Positions 28,419 through 37,342 of a DNA stretch of 64,000 bases are shown piece after piece (position 1 is the stretch's first letter; each line of letters starts with the position of its first letter). The notes under the pieces are model-generated. The model searched no databases and was not told the origin of the DNA. It was given only the letters and a program-made list of their open reading frames with translations. A program made the position numbers and the translations under genes. Source of the DNA: JANXYW01 sp031400455 (GTDB lineage: Bacteria; Chloroflexota; Dehalococcoidia; DSTF01; JACRBR01); contig JANNPX010000005.1 of assembly GCA_031400455.1 (NCBI GenBank), forward strand, positions 1 to 64,000. The letters run 5' to 3'.

Positions 28419-29258
28419 ATCACAAACTCTGACGACAAGGCCAGCCCGGATACCCCTTACGCGCTCGGTCACTCGGAAAGAGAGCTGGAACGCCTGGGTC
28501 GGCAGGCCCGTGTAATCGATCCGATCACGCGAGGATTCTTTCGTGACGCCGGCATCGGGCCGGGCATGCGCGTGCTTGATGTGGGCTGCGGCGCCGGCGA
28601 TACCACGTTTCTCGTCGCGGGCATCGTCGGAGAGACTGGTGAAGTGGTCGGTGTGGATCGGGCTCCCGCTGCGCTGATGGCTGCCAGGGCTGGCGCGAAT
28701 AGGCGCTCGCTTCGCAATGTGTCATTCGTCGAAGGCGATGCTGCGGACATGACGTTCGATCGACCCTTCGACGCGGTTACCGGCCGTTACGTCCTCTTGT
28801 TCCAGCGCGATCCGGCGGCCATGCTCCGAAAGGTTGCCGCTCATGTGCGGCCGGGCGCGTCGATCGTCTTCCATGAATTGGATTGGGACGGCTCGCGATC
28901 GTCTCCGCCGGCGCCGATCTATGACACCGGCACGCGATGGATCGTCGAGACGTTTCGGCTCATGGACGCCGAGACGAGCATGGGGCTCAAGCTGTACGCG
29001 ACGTTCGTCGATGCGGGTCTGACCGCTCCCTCCATGCGGCTGGAAGCCGTCGTCGGTGCCGGCGCGAACGGTACCGATGCTGTTGGTTTGGTGGCAGATC
29101 CCTTGGGCACGCTGTACGCCGACACGATTAGTCTGGGTGTGGCGACGGCGGCTGAGATGGGAATGGAAACGCTGGCTCGCCGTATGCAGGACGAAGTCAC
29201 GGCGAACAACAGCGTGCTCGTGGCGCGCTCCGAGGTGGGGGCATGGTCGCATGTCTAG
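28419..29258 (+). CDS. Class I SAM-dependent methyltransferase
   Basis: The 279-residue reading has the SAM-binding motif 'RVLDVGCGAGDTTF' near residue 50, the acidic 'VVGVDRAP', and the 'FVEGDAADM' motif II region, followed by 'DAVTGRYVLLFQRDPA'. This is a UbiE/Methyltransf_11-like fold; the acceptor is unknown. The start is odd. The strong site GGAGGGAGA (28407-28416) is followed by ATC at 28419, and there is no in-frame ATG, GTG or TTG between the upstream stop and the conserved region. Either ATC is used or the original start was lost. The gene lies between two copies of a hydratase-gene tail and so looks inserted. Confidence 0.78.
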   Translation: MTNSDDKASPDTPYALGHSERELERLGRQARVIDPITRGFFRDAGIGPGMRVLDVGCGAGDTTFLVAGIVGETGEVVGVDRAPAALMAARAGANRRSLRNVSFVEGDAADMTFDRPFDAVTGRYVLLFQRDPAAMLRKVAAHVRPGASIVFHELDWDGSRSSPPAPIYDTGTRWIVETFRLMDAETSMGLKLYATFVDAGLTAPSMRLEAVVGAGANGTDAVGLVADPLGTLYADTISLGVATAAEMGMETLARRMQDEVTANNSVLVARSEVGAWSHV

Positions 29259-29266
29259 CCTTGGAT

Positions 29267-29311
29267 CGCTGCGATGCGCCCTTCGGCGACTACGGCGAGC
29301 GCAAGCGCTAA
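29267..29311 (+). pseudogene. Remnant 3' end of an enoyl-CoA hydratase gene (repeat copy 2)
   Basis: These 45 bases read R-C-D-A-P-F-G-D-Y-G-E-R-K-R-stop in one frame, matching the end of the hydratase gene 950 bases upstream. Two of the three differences are synonymous (GAC/GAT, GCC/GCG) and the third changes Arg to Cys. The stop is TAA directly after the last shared codon. It is thus a true coding tail, not a random repeat. Confidence 0.7.
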
Positions 29312-29336
29312 CAAAACGCGCGCGGCGGAGGGACAA

Positions 29337-30623
29337 ATGACGCACCCAATCGACACACTCGTGATTGGTGCCGGCGCCGCCGGCCTCGCGGCTGCGCGCC
29401 ACCTTCATGATGCCGGCGTCAGCGCTGTGGTCGTTGAGGCGCGAGACCGGATCGGCGGGCGCGCCCACACCTCGTACGACTTTGCGTCACACCCCGTCGA
29501 ACTCGGCGCAGAGTTTATCCACGGCGAGAACGTGTGCACGTGGGCGCTCATGGAGCGTTTCGGTATGCACGCACTCGACCAGGTGCCGCTCCTGAACGTG
29601 CGCGGGTACGTCGACGGCAAGCTCTACGGCCACGACGAATTCCTCCGGTCTCCGATGATTCGTGCTGCCTTCTCGATGAAGAGCGTCGCGACGGACTGGC
29701 TTGCGGCCGGACGCGGCGATGCGTCGTTGCTCGAGGTTGCGCGCGTCACGAACAGTGAGCGGGGTGTGAGCCTCACCGCTGGAGAGTGGGCAACTTGGTC
29801 GCATTTCTTCGCCCAGTATCACGCCGCGGATCCCGATCAGCTCGGTGCGGCCGGCTGGCTGGAGCCGTCGTTCGAGAACGACGGCGTGCGACTGAATTTC
29901 CGCATCACCGAGGGCTATTCGGCGCTCCTGGCCGCGTTCGCTGACGGGCTCGATGTTAGGCTCTCAACGCCGGTCCAACGCATCGAGTGGGACGCGGCCG
30001 GCGTGCGCATTCACGCGGCTGGCGAAACACTCGATGCCGAGCGCGTGATCGTCACGCTGCCGCTGGGAGTGCTGCAGGAGGGCGGCATCGTGTTCGATCC
30101 CCCGCTACCGGATGACAAGCAGCACGCGATCGAAGGTCTGGGCGCGGGGGCGATCGCAAAGATCATCCTGCGATTCGACGAACAGCTCTGGCCAGATGAC
30201 CTGACGTTCCTGTTCACCGAGCGAGAGAGCCAGGTCTGGTGGCGCCCTGGTCGCTGTCGCGATGACGAGGCGCCCGTGCTGATGGCGTTCTTCGGCGGCA
30301 GTTCCGTGGCGCATTTCCGGGCGTTCGGAGAAGATGCGCCCCTCGCCGCGCTGGACGATTTGGAAACGATGCTCGGCCGCAAGCTCGGCTCGCATCTCGT
30401 CAGCTCACGCTTCGTGGACTGGCAAGCTGACCCCTACACACGCACGGGCTACTCGAGCGTGCCGCCGGGCGGCGCCGGACTCCGCGACGCGCTCGCCGCA
30501 CCCATTGGGAGTGTGCTGTACTTCGCCGGCGAAGCGACGAACCGCAACCGCCCCGCGACGGTCCACGGCGCGCTTGAATCGGGGTACCGGGCAGCGCACG
30601 AGGTCATGTCGCTCGTGCGCTAG
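29337..30623 (+). CDS. Flavin-dependent amine oxidase family protein
   Basis: The 428-residue protein is a FAD amine oxidase (MAO/LSD1/polyamine oxidase type). The N-terminal Rossmann motif 'VIGAGAAGLAAARHL' ends in the ribose-binding Glu of VVVEARDRIGGRA. C-terminal 'LYFAGEATNRNRPATVHGALESGYRAA' is the second FAD motif. The ATG at 29337 follows GGCGGAGGGACAA. It is intact in length. The amine substrate is unknown; no signal peptide is seen, so it is probably cytoplasmic. Confidence 0.9.
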   Translation: MTHPIDTLVIGAGAAGLAAARHLHDAGVSAVVVEARDRIGGRAHTSYDFASHPVELGAEFIHGENVCTWALMERFGMHALDQVPLLNVRGYVDGKLYGHDEFLRSPMIRAAFSMKSVATDWLAAGRGDASLLEVARVTNSERGVSLTAGEWATWSHFFAQYHAADPDQLGAAGWLEPSFENDGVRLNFRITEGYSALLAAFADGLDVRLSTPVQRIEWDAAGVRIHAAGETLDAERVIVTLPLGVLQEGGIVFDPPLPDDKQHAIEGLGAGAIAKIILRFDEQLWPDDLTFLFTERESQVWWRPGRCRDDEAPVLMAFFGGSSVAHFRAFGEDAPLAALDDLETMLGRKLGSHLVSSRFVDWQADPYTRTGYSSVPPGGAGLRDALAAPIGSVLYFAGEATNRNRPATVHGALESGYRAAHEVMSLVR

Positions 30624-30659
30624 GCGCGCTGCGCATGTCGCGATCCGCGGCTCGGGGCT

Positions 30660-30872
30660 CTACGCCTCTTCGTACTTGAAGGAGAGCTTGATCTTGGCGC
30701 GATACAACGAGACCTTGCCGTCCTCGACCGTCATGTCGAGCGTCACGACTTCGGCGATCCGCAGATCGCGCAACGTCCCACCGGCTCGCGCCACGGCCGC
30801 CGAAGCCGCCTTCTCCCACGAGTCCGGGCTCGTGCCAATCAATTCGATGATCTTGTAAACGCTCTCTGCCAT
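30660..30872 (-). CDS. Dodecin family flavin-binding protein
   Basis: The 70-residue protein matches dodecins, dodecameric flavin or CoA storage proteins. The N-terminus 'VYKIIELIGTSPDSWEKAA' and the closing beta strands ('VEDGKVSLYRAKIKLSFKYE') are characteristic, and the flavin-stacking Trp is in DSWEKA. The ATG at 30872 has GGAGGTGATT just upstream, a near-perfect ribosome-binding site that excludes the longer frame. It ends 37 bases from the amine oxidase gene, to which it is convergent. Confidence 0.94.
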   Translation of the reverse strand: MAESVYKIIELIGTSPDSWEKAASAAVARAGGTLRDLRIAEVVTLDMTVEDGKVSLYRAKIKLSFKYEEA

Positions 30873-31076
30873 CTGAATCACCTCCGTGCGAATGTAGTTT
30901 GCCTGCTGCGATCGTATACCCGCTGTCAATAGCCACCGTTCCTCGCCGTCCAACATGCGCCCCCAGCAGGTGACGCCTCCGCAACGGAGTTCACGAACCG
31001 CGCTGCACCTTCACGCACGCGTGAGCGTTCGTTACGATGACGCGTCCCAGCACCCGTCTCAACGAATGGAAGCGCG

Positions 31077-32333
31077 ATGCCCGCCCCGCAAGCCCCTGTC
31101 ACGCAGCCTGCTGCAGGACTGCGCGGCTACGGACAGCGGACCTTCTCGTCACTCGCCATCCCGGACTTCCGCGTGCTCTGGATCGGCAACGTTGGCACCA
31201 TGTTGGGCCAGTGGGTGCAGTTTGCCGCCCAGGGATACCTGGTCTTCTACCTCACAGGCTCGCCGTTCCAGGTGGGCGCCGTAGGGTTCGTGCGCGGTGT
31301 CTCCTCCGTGACGGTCGCGCCGTTCGCGGGCACCGTGACCGATCGCTTCAGCCGCCGGTCAGTGCTGATGGTGATGACCGCTATCAGCGCCACCACCGCC
31401 ACGCTCGTCGCCGCGCTCATTATCACGGACGTGATCCAGATCTGGATGCTCTACCCGCTCTCGGCACTCGAGGGCTTCGGCGACGCCGTGAACCAGCCGG
31501 CCCGGCAGGTGATGATCTACGACGTTGTCGGCGCGGACGACCTTCCGAACGCCGTGGCGGTCAATTCGCTCGGCTCGAACACGATGCGGATCGTCGGGCC
31601 GTCGATGGCGGGCGCACTGATCGGCGCCGTCGGCATCGAGGCGGCGTTCATCGTTCAGGCCGCCGCGTACACGTTCTCGGTGTACGCCACCTCGCGCATC
31701 AAGACGAAGGGCATGCCCGTCGGCCGCGGCACGTCCACCGTGCTGCGCAGCATGCTCGATGGCGTCGACTACGCCCGGACGCATCGTGACGTGCTGCTGC
31801 TGGTGATCATGGCCGCGCTCCCCAGCCTGCTCGTCTATCCGTACGTGCAGTTCATCCCGGTGTTCGCGAGCGACGTGTTGCACGTAGGCTCGTTCGGATT
31901 CGGCTTCCTCGCGTCCGCCGTCGGCTACGGGTCGATCGTTGGTGCCCTGATCGCGGCGAACCTGACGCGCATCGAGAAGCGCGGGCAGATCCTCGTCTGG
32001 ACGACGTTCGTCTACATGGCGCTCGTGACAGGCTTCGCGCTCTCGAACATGTATGCGTTGTCGTTCGCACTGCTGGTCATCGCCGGCGTCGCCAACTCGA
32101 TCTACCTGATGTTCAATCAGGTCATGGTGCAGCTCATCGTGCACGACGAGTATCGCGGCCGCGTGATGTCGTTGTATGTGATGACGAGCGGCATCACGCC
32201 GTTCAGCGCGTTGCTCATGGGCGCGCTGATCGATCTCTTCGGCCCGCAGGTGACGGTCGCCTGCTTCACCGGACTAGCTTCGGTGATCGTTCTGGTGATC
32301 GGCATCACGAGCAAGCGGCTCCGCCAGATCTGA
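31077..32333 (+). CDS. MFS transporter (MFS_3/enterobactin-exporter-like)
   Basis: The 418-residue protein has about 12 hydrophobic helices in two halves and the MFS loop 2-3 motif as 'GTVTDRFSRRSVLM' (near residue 85). The N-terminus 'FSSLAIPDFRVLWIGNVGTMLGQWVQ' is typical of the MFS_3 group, which includes EntS-like exporters and macrolide efflux homologues. Substrate unknown. The start at ATG 31077 has only a weak site (GGAAG). It is divergent from dodecin and convergent with the zinc-ribbon gene. Confidence 0.88.
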   Translation: MPAPQAPVTQPAAGLRGYGQRTFSSLAIPDFRVLWIGNVGTMLGQWVQFAAQGYLVFYLTGSPFQVGAVGFVRGVSSVTVAPFAGTVTDRFSRRSVLMVMTAISATTATLVAALIITDVIQIWMLYPLSALEGFGDAVNQPARQVMIYDVVGADDLPNAVAVNSLGSNTMRIVGPSMAGALIGAVGIEAAFIVQAAAYTFSVYATSRIKTKGMPVGRGTSTVLRSMLDGVDYARTHRDVLLLVIMAALPSLLVYPYVQFIPVFASDVLHVGSFGFGFLASAVGYGSIVGALIAANLTRIEKRGQILVWTTFVYMALVTGFALSNMYALSFALLVIAGVANSIYLMFNQVMVQLIVHDEYRGRVMSLYVMTSGITPFSALLMGALIDLFGPQVTVACFTGLASVIVLVIGITSKRLRQI

Positions 32334-32348
32334 CCGTTGAGGCTCGCC

Positions 32349-32792
32349 TTATCGCCGACGTCCGCCAAACAGCCCTTTGATCTGGTCGATCACCCCACCG
32401 CCATCTCGACCCTTCGCGCGCGCCCACGCCTTCTGCGCACCCGCCGAACGGCCGAGCCCACGCACTCGCTCTCGCATCACTTCTCGTACGCGCTCCGACT
32501 CTCCGGCGTCCAGCCAGAAGCCATGGCCCCCAGCACACGCGTCCAGTTCCAGGTTGTACGCACGATAGTTGAAGGCGTGCATCGGCTCATTGCAGGCCGG
32601 GCAGAGCAGTACGCTCTGATGCTTGGCGAACTCGATCATCCCGGTGCGCTGAGCCTCGTCCGCAACGGTCGATTCCAGCTCGGCTAGTTCATCGTAGTCG
32701 TACCAGGCGCCACGACAGGCGGCACATCGGTCGACCGTGATGCCGTGCTCCGTCTCAGGCTGAAGCTCGTTAGCGTCTCGCGGGCAGATCAT
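32349..32792 (-). CDS. Zinc-ribbon (TFIIB-type) domain protein
   Basis: The 147-residue protein starts with a zf-TFIIB module: CPRD-x12-14-CAACRGAWYDYDEL, where two Cys pairs bind zinc and the 'W.D..EL' tail is typical. A second pair of Cys (CPACNEPM ... CAGGHGFWLDAGE) makes another ribbon near residues 63-100. The C-terminus is basic and Gly-rich. The ATG at 32792 follows GAGGAGG. Function is unknown for this family. Confidence 0.85.
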   Translation of the reverse strand: MICPRDANELQPETEHGITVDRCAACRGAWYDYDELAELESTVADEAQRTGMIEFAKHQSVLLCPACNEPMHAFNYRAYNLELDACAGGHGFWLDAGESERVREVMRERVRGLGRSAGAQKAWARAKGRDGGGVIDQIKGLFGGRRR

Positions 32793-32999
32793 TTCTTATC
32801 CTCCTCATCATTGTAGCCAGGGTGGAGTCCCTAAATGTTGCGATGTGGTAGTGCTCATGCTGGCCGGTTGCGTCGGCGCGCAACGCCGATCGGTGATGGG
32901 CGGCCGTCTGCTCAGCGACGCACTCTGCGCGTGAGAATAGAACCTACGGCCAGCGTCTCCTACACTCGTTGAACTACACGCAGCAAGGAGAAACCCACA

Positions 33000-34655
33000 A
33001 TGGCAGAAGTAGACGGCGCAACACTCATTGCCCGCAGCCTCAAGCAGCACGGCATCGAGTACATGTTCGGCATCGTCGGCGTGCCCGTCGTACCGATTGC
33101 GTTTGCGGCGCAGCGCGAGGGCATCCAGTACTTCGGCATGCGGCACGAGCAGTCGGCGTCGTACGCGGCGCAGGCCGTCGGCTACTTGACCGGACGGCCG
33201 GGCGCGTGCCTCGCGGTGTCCGGCCCCGGCATGACCAACGCGATCTCCGGACTCGCGAACGCCTGGTCGAACCGCTGGCCGATGATCCTCCTCGGCGGCG
33301 CGTCCGACATTTCGCAGCACGGCATGGGCGCCTTCCAGGAAGCGCCGCAGGTCGATGCCGCTCGGCCGTGGTGCAAGTACGCCGCAGAGGTCGACCGCGT
33401 CGACCGCATCCCGTACTTCGTCGAGCAGGCCGTGCGCACGTCGATCTACGGTCGGCCCGGGCCGGTGTATCTCGACCTCCCCGCGGACGTCATCGGCGGA
33501 AAAGTCGACGAAGCAGCCGCGCCGCAACGCCCGCGCGTGCCGGACGCGCCGCGATCGTTCGCCGATCCCGCGTCGGTCGAAGCCGCGATGGCCGCGCTGA
33601 AGTCCGCCGAGCGCCCGCTCGTCATCGTTGGCAAGGGCGCCGCCTACGCGCACGCCGAAGACGAAGTCCGCGCCTTCATCGAGTCAACGCAACTCCCGTT
33701 CCTCGCGACCCCAATGGGGAAGGGCGTGGTGCCCGACGACCACCCGCTGTCCGTGGGCGCGGCGCGATCCTTCGTGCTGCAGAACGCCGATCTCGTCCTG
33801 CTGATGGGCGCGCGCCTCAACTGGATCCTCCACTTCGGACTGCCGCCTCGATTCAACCCCGACGTGCGCGTGATCCAGATGGACATCGCCGCGGAGGAGA
33901 TCGGCACGAATGTGTCGACAGAAGTAGCGCTCGTCGGCGACGCGAAGGCGATTACCGGACAACTCAACGGCGTGCTGCGCGAGCAGCCGTGGCAGTTCGC
34001 TGCCGAGAACACGTGGCGCACCGGCATCGCGAAGAAGATCACCGACAACCAGGCGACGACACAAGTGCAATTCGACGACGACAGCGTGCCGATGAACTAC
34101 TACCGCGTGCTGCGTGAGATCCGCGACATCCTGCCGCGTGATGCAATCATTGCGAGCGAAGGCGCGAACACGATGGATATTGGCCGCACGGTGCTACCGA
34201 ACTTCCTGCCGCGCCACCGGCTCGATGCGGGCAGCTTCGGCACGATGGGCGTCGGCCTGTCGTTCGCGATTGCGGCGCAGGCCGTCAATCCGGGCGCGCG
34301 CGTCGTCGCCGTCGAGGGTGACTCCGCATTCGGATTCAGCGGCATGGAAGTGGAAGTGGCGTGCCGGTACGGGATGCCGATCACGTTCATCATCCTCAAC
34401 AACAATGGCATCAGCGGCGGGCCGAGCACCATCGATCGATCACGTCCGCTGCTCCCGATGGCGCTGTTGCCGCAGGCGCGATACGAGAAAGTGATCGAGG
34501 CGTTCGGTGGCGATGGCTACTTCGTCGAGACGCCGGACCAGTTGCGCCCGACGCTCGAGAAGGCGTTTGCGAGCGGCAAGCCCAACGTCGTGAACATCAT
34601 GATCAACGCGCAGGCGCAACGGAAGGCGCAAGAGTTCGGATGGCTCACGCGGTAG
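33000..34655 (+). CDS. ThDP-dependent oxalyl-CoA decarboxylase / 2-hydroxyacyl-CoA lyase
   Basis: The 551-residue protein is a thiamine-diphosphate enzyme closest in pattern to the oxalyl-CoA decarboxylase and 2-hydroxyacyl-CoA lyase group. N-terminal 'GIVGVPVVPIAFAAQ', 'GMRHEQSASYAAQAVGYLTGR' (ThDP-activating Glu, E50) and 'MGAFQEAPQVDAARPW' match it closely. The ThDP/Mg motif runs from GDSAFGFSG (G440-D441-S442) to NNNG. Length is normal. The ATG follows AAGGAGA, with a TACACT box 30-40 bases upstream. Which of the two reactions it carries out cannot be decided by eye. The CoA-transferase at 21.5 kb could supply oxalyl-CoA, but they are not in one operon. Confidence 0.87.
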   Translation: MAEVDGATLIARSLKQHGIEYMFGIVGVPVVPIAFAAQREGIQYFGMRHEQSASYAAQAVGYLTGRPGACLAVSGPGMTNAISGLANAWSNRWPMILLGGASDISQHGMGAFQEAPQVDAARPWCKYAAEVDRVDRIPYFVEQAVRTSIYGRPGPVYLDLPADVIGGKVDEAAAPQRPRVPDAPRSFADPASVEAAMAALKSAERPLVIVGKGAAYAHAEDEVRAFIESTQLPFLATPMGKGVVPDDHPLSVGAARSFVLQNADLVLLMGARLNWILHFGLPPRFNPDVRVIQMDIAAEEIGTNVSTEVALVGDAKAITGQLNGVLREQPWQFAAENTWRTGIAKKITDNQATTQVQFDDDSVPMNYYRVLREIRDILPRDAIIASEGANTMDIGRTVLPNFLPRHRLDAGSFGTMGVGLSFAIAAQAVNPGARVVAVEGDSAFGFSGMEVEVACRYGMPITFIILNNNGISGGPSTIDRSRPLLPMALLPQARYEKVIEAFGGDGYFVETPDQLRPTLEKAFASGKPNVVNIMINAQAQRKAQEFGWLTR

Positions 34656-34746
34656 CGTAGAGTTGGCTGCGGCCGGGCCAGTCCTGTCACGCAGTGACGC
34701 GGAACGGTTGCTCCGTTCAGGGCCGTTTGCTACCGTCAATAGAGCA

Positions 34747-34833
34747 ATGCTACTCCGAAGCACGTCAAACGCCGCCCTCGATTTAGGCGCGAGCGACGGC
34801 CCCGATCCAGGAAGGAACATACGACATGGCTAA
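34747..34833 (+). other. Possible 28-codon leader ORF before the cold-shock gene
   Basis: An ATG at 34747 opens a short frame whose TAA (34831-34833) overlaps the start of the cold-shock gene. It has no good ribosome-binding site, so it may simply be chance; it is recorded because termination at the csp start codon could couple translation. Confidence 0.2.
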
Positions 34834-35041
34834 CGGCGAGATTAAGCGGCTTGTGCGCGACCGCGGCTTCGGATTCATTCGGCCGGAAGGCGCATCCGAG
34901 GACATTTTCTTCCACGGCTCTGCTCTGCAGGGCGGTATCTTCGACCAGTTGAACGAGGGCCAGACAGTCGAGTTCGACACCGAGGCAGACCCGCGCGACC
35001 CGAAGCGCAGCCGCGCCATCAACGTGCGCGTCACCGGCTGA
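34826..35041 (+). CDS. Cold-shock domain protein
   Basis: The 71-residue single-domain CSD protein binds single-stranded RNA or DNA. RNP1 is RGFGFI and RNP2 is IFFHGSAL; the K-R-L-V-R-D-R-G start is slightly unusual (K-W-F-N in CspA). The ATG follows AGGAAGGAAC. The mRNA ends at a strong terminator 27 bases after the stop. Confidence 0.93.
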   Translation: MANGEIKRLVRDRGFGFIRPEGASEDIFFHGSALQGGIFDQLNEGQTVEFDTEADPRDPKRSRAINVRVTG

Positions 35042-35067
35042 GCCGAACCAATAACGGAGCGTCGACG

Positions 35068-35095
35068 AAGGCCCGGGGCAATTGCTCCGGGCCTT
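35068..35095 (+). terminator. Rho-independent terminator of the cold-shock gene
   Basis: AAGGCCCGGGGC and its complement GCTCCGGGCCTT form a strong stem with a short AATT loop region, with a TTTG tail, 27 bases after the csp stop. Confidence 0.8.
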
Positions 35096-35126
35096 TGCGC
35101 CTCCCCGAGAATTGAGATCGAACACC

Positions 35127-36245
35127 ATGGAACACTCGCAAGAGAAACACGAGACGGAGCGCCAGGCGCAGGGTGTGGAGCCGCTCGAGCCCACGAGCGT
35201 CCGCACAAGCCCGACGCGCCAGCGCATCCGCCGCCGGGCCGGATCCGGCGACGCAACGATCGACGCCAGGATCGCGGACCTGATGGCCGGCATTGAGGTC
35301 GAGAACGCGGATCTGCTGCAGGACACGCTCGAGACGGCGTTCCGCATCGCGCGCACCGCCAACCGTGGCGAAGTGAAGCTCGTACGGCGCTCGCTGCACG
35401 AGCTCGGGCGAGCGTTCCGCGTCTTCGCCCCATATCGCGGCGTGCGCAAGGTCAGCGTCTTCGGCTCGGCCCGTACGGCGCAGGAAGATGGTGAGTACGC
35501 CATCGCGCGCGACTTCGCCTACGAGATCGCGTCGCGCGGATGGATGGTGATCACCGGTGCCGGACCGGGCATTATGGCGGCCGGGCACGAAGGCGCTGGC
35601 AAGCGCAACAGCTTTGGCGTCGGGATCAAGCTGCCAGTCGAGCAGGGCGCCAACAGTTTCATCAGCGGCGATCCCAAGCTGATCGACTTCAAGTACTTCT
35701 TCACGCGCAAGATCACCTTCATGAAAGAGTCGGACGCCTTCGTGCTCCTGCCCGGCGGCTACGGAACGATGGATGAAGGCTTCGAGCTGCTCACGCTGAT
35801 GCAGACCGGCAAGACGGCCATCCGTCCCGTCGTGCTGTTGGAGCCGGCGGGCGGTGACTACTGGCAACACTGGATGGACTTCGTGAAGGCGCAGCTCGTT
35901 GACCGAAAGCTCGCCTCGCCTGAAGACCTGTCGTTGTTCGAGTGCGCGAACAACATCCCGGACGCGGTAGCCATCATCGAGCGCTTCTACGCGAACTACG
36001 ACTCGGCGCGCTACGTCGGTGAGCGCCTCGTGATCCGCATGCAGCGCGCTCCATCGCAGGACCAACTCGTCACGCTGAATAATCAGTTCCGTGATGTCGT
36101 CGCCGCCGGCCGCATCGAACTCGTTGCCATTAGCTCAGCCGAGGCGCGCGACGGCGACGGCATCGACCTCGCCCGCATCGCTTTCCGCCCGATCCACAAC
36201 TTCGGCCGCATTCGGCAGCTGATCGACGCGCTGAACACGATCTAA
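35127..36245 (+). CDS. LOG family protein (Rossmann, TIGR00730-like)
   Basis: The 372-residue protein has a central LOG-type nucleotide-hydrolase domain with 'VSVFGSARTAQED', 'WMVITGAGPGIMAAGHEGA' and the signature PGGYGTMDE (near residue 210). The family includes cytokinin-activating phosphoribohydrolases and many bacterial nucleotide 5'-monophosphate nucleosidases once called lysine decarboxylases. This one has an extra N-terminal helix region of about 90 residues and a C-terminal extension, so it belongs to the long form. The ATG at 35127 is chosen after the terminator; the longer start at 35082 lies inside it. Confidence 0.87.
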   Translation: MEHSQEKHETERQAQGVEPLEPTSVRTSPTRQRIRRRAGSGDATIDARIADLMAGIEVENADLLQDTLETAFRIARTANRGEVKLVRRSLHELGRAFRVFAPYRGVRKVSVFGSARTAQEDGEYAIARDFAYEIASRGWMVITGAGPGIMAAGHEGAGKRNSFGVGIKLPVEQGANSFISGDPKLIDFKYFFTRKITFMKESDAFVLLPGGYGTMDEGFELLTLMQTGKTAIRPVVLLEPAGGDYWQHWMDFVKAQLVDRKLASPEDLSLFECANNIPDAVAIIERFYANYDSARYVGERLVIRMQRAPSQDQLVTLNNQFRDVVAAGRIELVAISSAEARDGDGIDLARIAFRPIHNFGRIRQLIDALNTI

Positions 36246-36288
36246 TCCTCGCCGCCTTGACGGTTGTATGCTGCGTGGGAGGTGCGCC

Positions 36289-37326
36289 ATGGATACAAGC
36301 ACGCCGTTGGACGATGTACTCGACCGTTTTGCTACTACGGGGCCGGAGTTTGGCCCCGGGCTTTCGAACCATGGCCCTATGGTGGCGGAAGCGCTCGTGA
36401 CGCTCGGCCGCTCCGACGCCATTGCGTCGTGGTCAGACTGGTACGCCGGCGTTCTGGTGGAACACCCTGAAGCCCGTAACAGGATCGATGGGTCGAACTG
36501 GCGCGAAGCGCTCGGCGACATCAAGCGCGCCGGTGACTGGATCTCCTTCTTCGAACGCGAACTGAGCGAGCGAGCATGGCGCGAAGTGCTTGAGACGTGG
36601 GTCGCGCAACTCGGGCCGGGCATCATGGCCGGCGCGACGCACGGCATCCTGCGCACCGCCCACGCCGTCCGCACGTTGGATGACGGCGAGAACGCGCCTC
36701 GCCTCCACGAACTAGCTGAGGGCCTTGGCTATTGGGCCGCACGCTACCAGGAGTTGCCTGGCGTAGCCGGCGCGTCGGAGATGCTGCGCGTATCCGCCGC
36801 GTTGATGCGGGTGCCGCGCGTCGATCCATCCCGCCGCACCAGCGGCATGATCTTCAACGCAGTCAAGGCGGTAGATGCGGCCGAGTTTGGACCAGTCATC
36901 AACTTCGTTGCGACCGACGGCGACGTTGGTGCCTATGTGTCCGATTTGACGCGCACGTTCGTTCGCCACTACCTGGCCAACGCGCAGACGGCCTCGATCT
37001 CATTCATCCACTGCGTGACCGCGCCGAGCGCACTGCGCACGTTGGCGCCGCATCTGACCGACGCCACGCGCCAGGCCGCCATGCGCTACACGTGGCAGGC
37101 GTGCGCCTCGATCTACGCCGCGTACTCCAACGTCGTGCCAGATGAGCTGCCGGCGTTCGACGAGCGCGGCGAGTTTGACGCGGGTGATCTGATCGATCAG
37201 GCCGTCGCGGTCCGCGACGAGCACGCCATCAAGTTCACGGAGGCCTGCCTCAAGGAGCATCGCATCACCGGCGATCCGGCGTTCGTCGTGGCCGCTCAAG
37301 ACGTGGTCGTACGTCTCCGTCGATAG
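36289..37326 (+). CDS. Questin oxidase-like (DUF4243) protein
   Basis: The 345-residue protein resembles the questin oxidase-like family: N-terminal 'FGPGLSNHGPMVAEALVTLGR', then 'HGILRTAHAVRTL' and repeated His residues later ('FIHCVTAPSALRTLAPHL'). Fungal members perform Baeyer-Villiger-like oxidations in anthraquinone pathways; bacterial members have no assigned role. The ATG at 36289 follows GGGAGGTGCGCC. A TATGCT box lies about 20 bases upstream. No adjacent biosynthetic genes are present. Confidence 0.72.
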   Translation: MDTSTPLDDVLDRFATTGPEFGPGLSNHGPMVAEALVTLGRSDAIASWSDWYAGVLVEHPEARNRIDGSNWREALGDIKRAGDWISFFERELSERAWREVLETWVAQLGPGIMAGATHGILRTAHAVRTLDDGENAPRLHELAEGLGYWAARYQELPGVAGASEMLRVSAALMRVPRVDPSRRTSGMIFNAVKAVDAAEFGPVINFVATDGDVGAYVSDLTRTFVRHYLANAQTASISFIHCVTAPSALRTLAPHLTDATRQAAMRYTWQACASIYAAYSNVVPDELPAFDERGEFDAGDLIDQAVAVRDEHAIKFTEACLKEHRITGDPAFVVAAQDVVVRLRR

Positions 37327-37342
37327 TCCGTCGGCGCTGCTT

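Noticed and set aside
21471..34655. A single oxalate-degradation operon (CoA-transferase plus oxalyl-CoA decarboxylase)
   Set aside because: The two genes are more than 10 kb apart with many unrelated genes between them, and the substrate of neither can be fixed by sequence.
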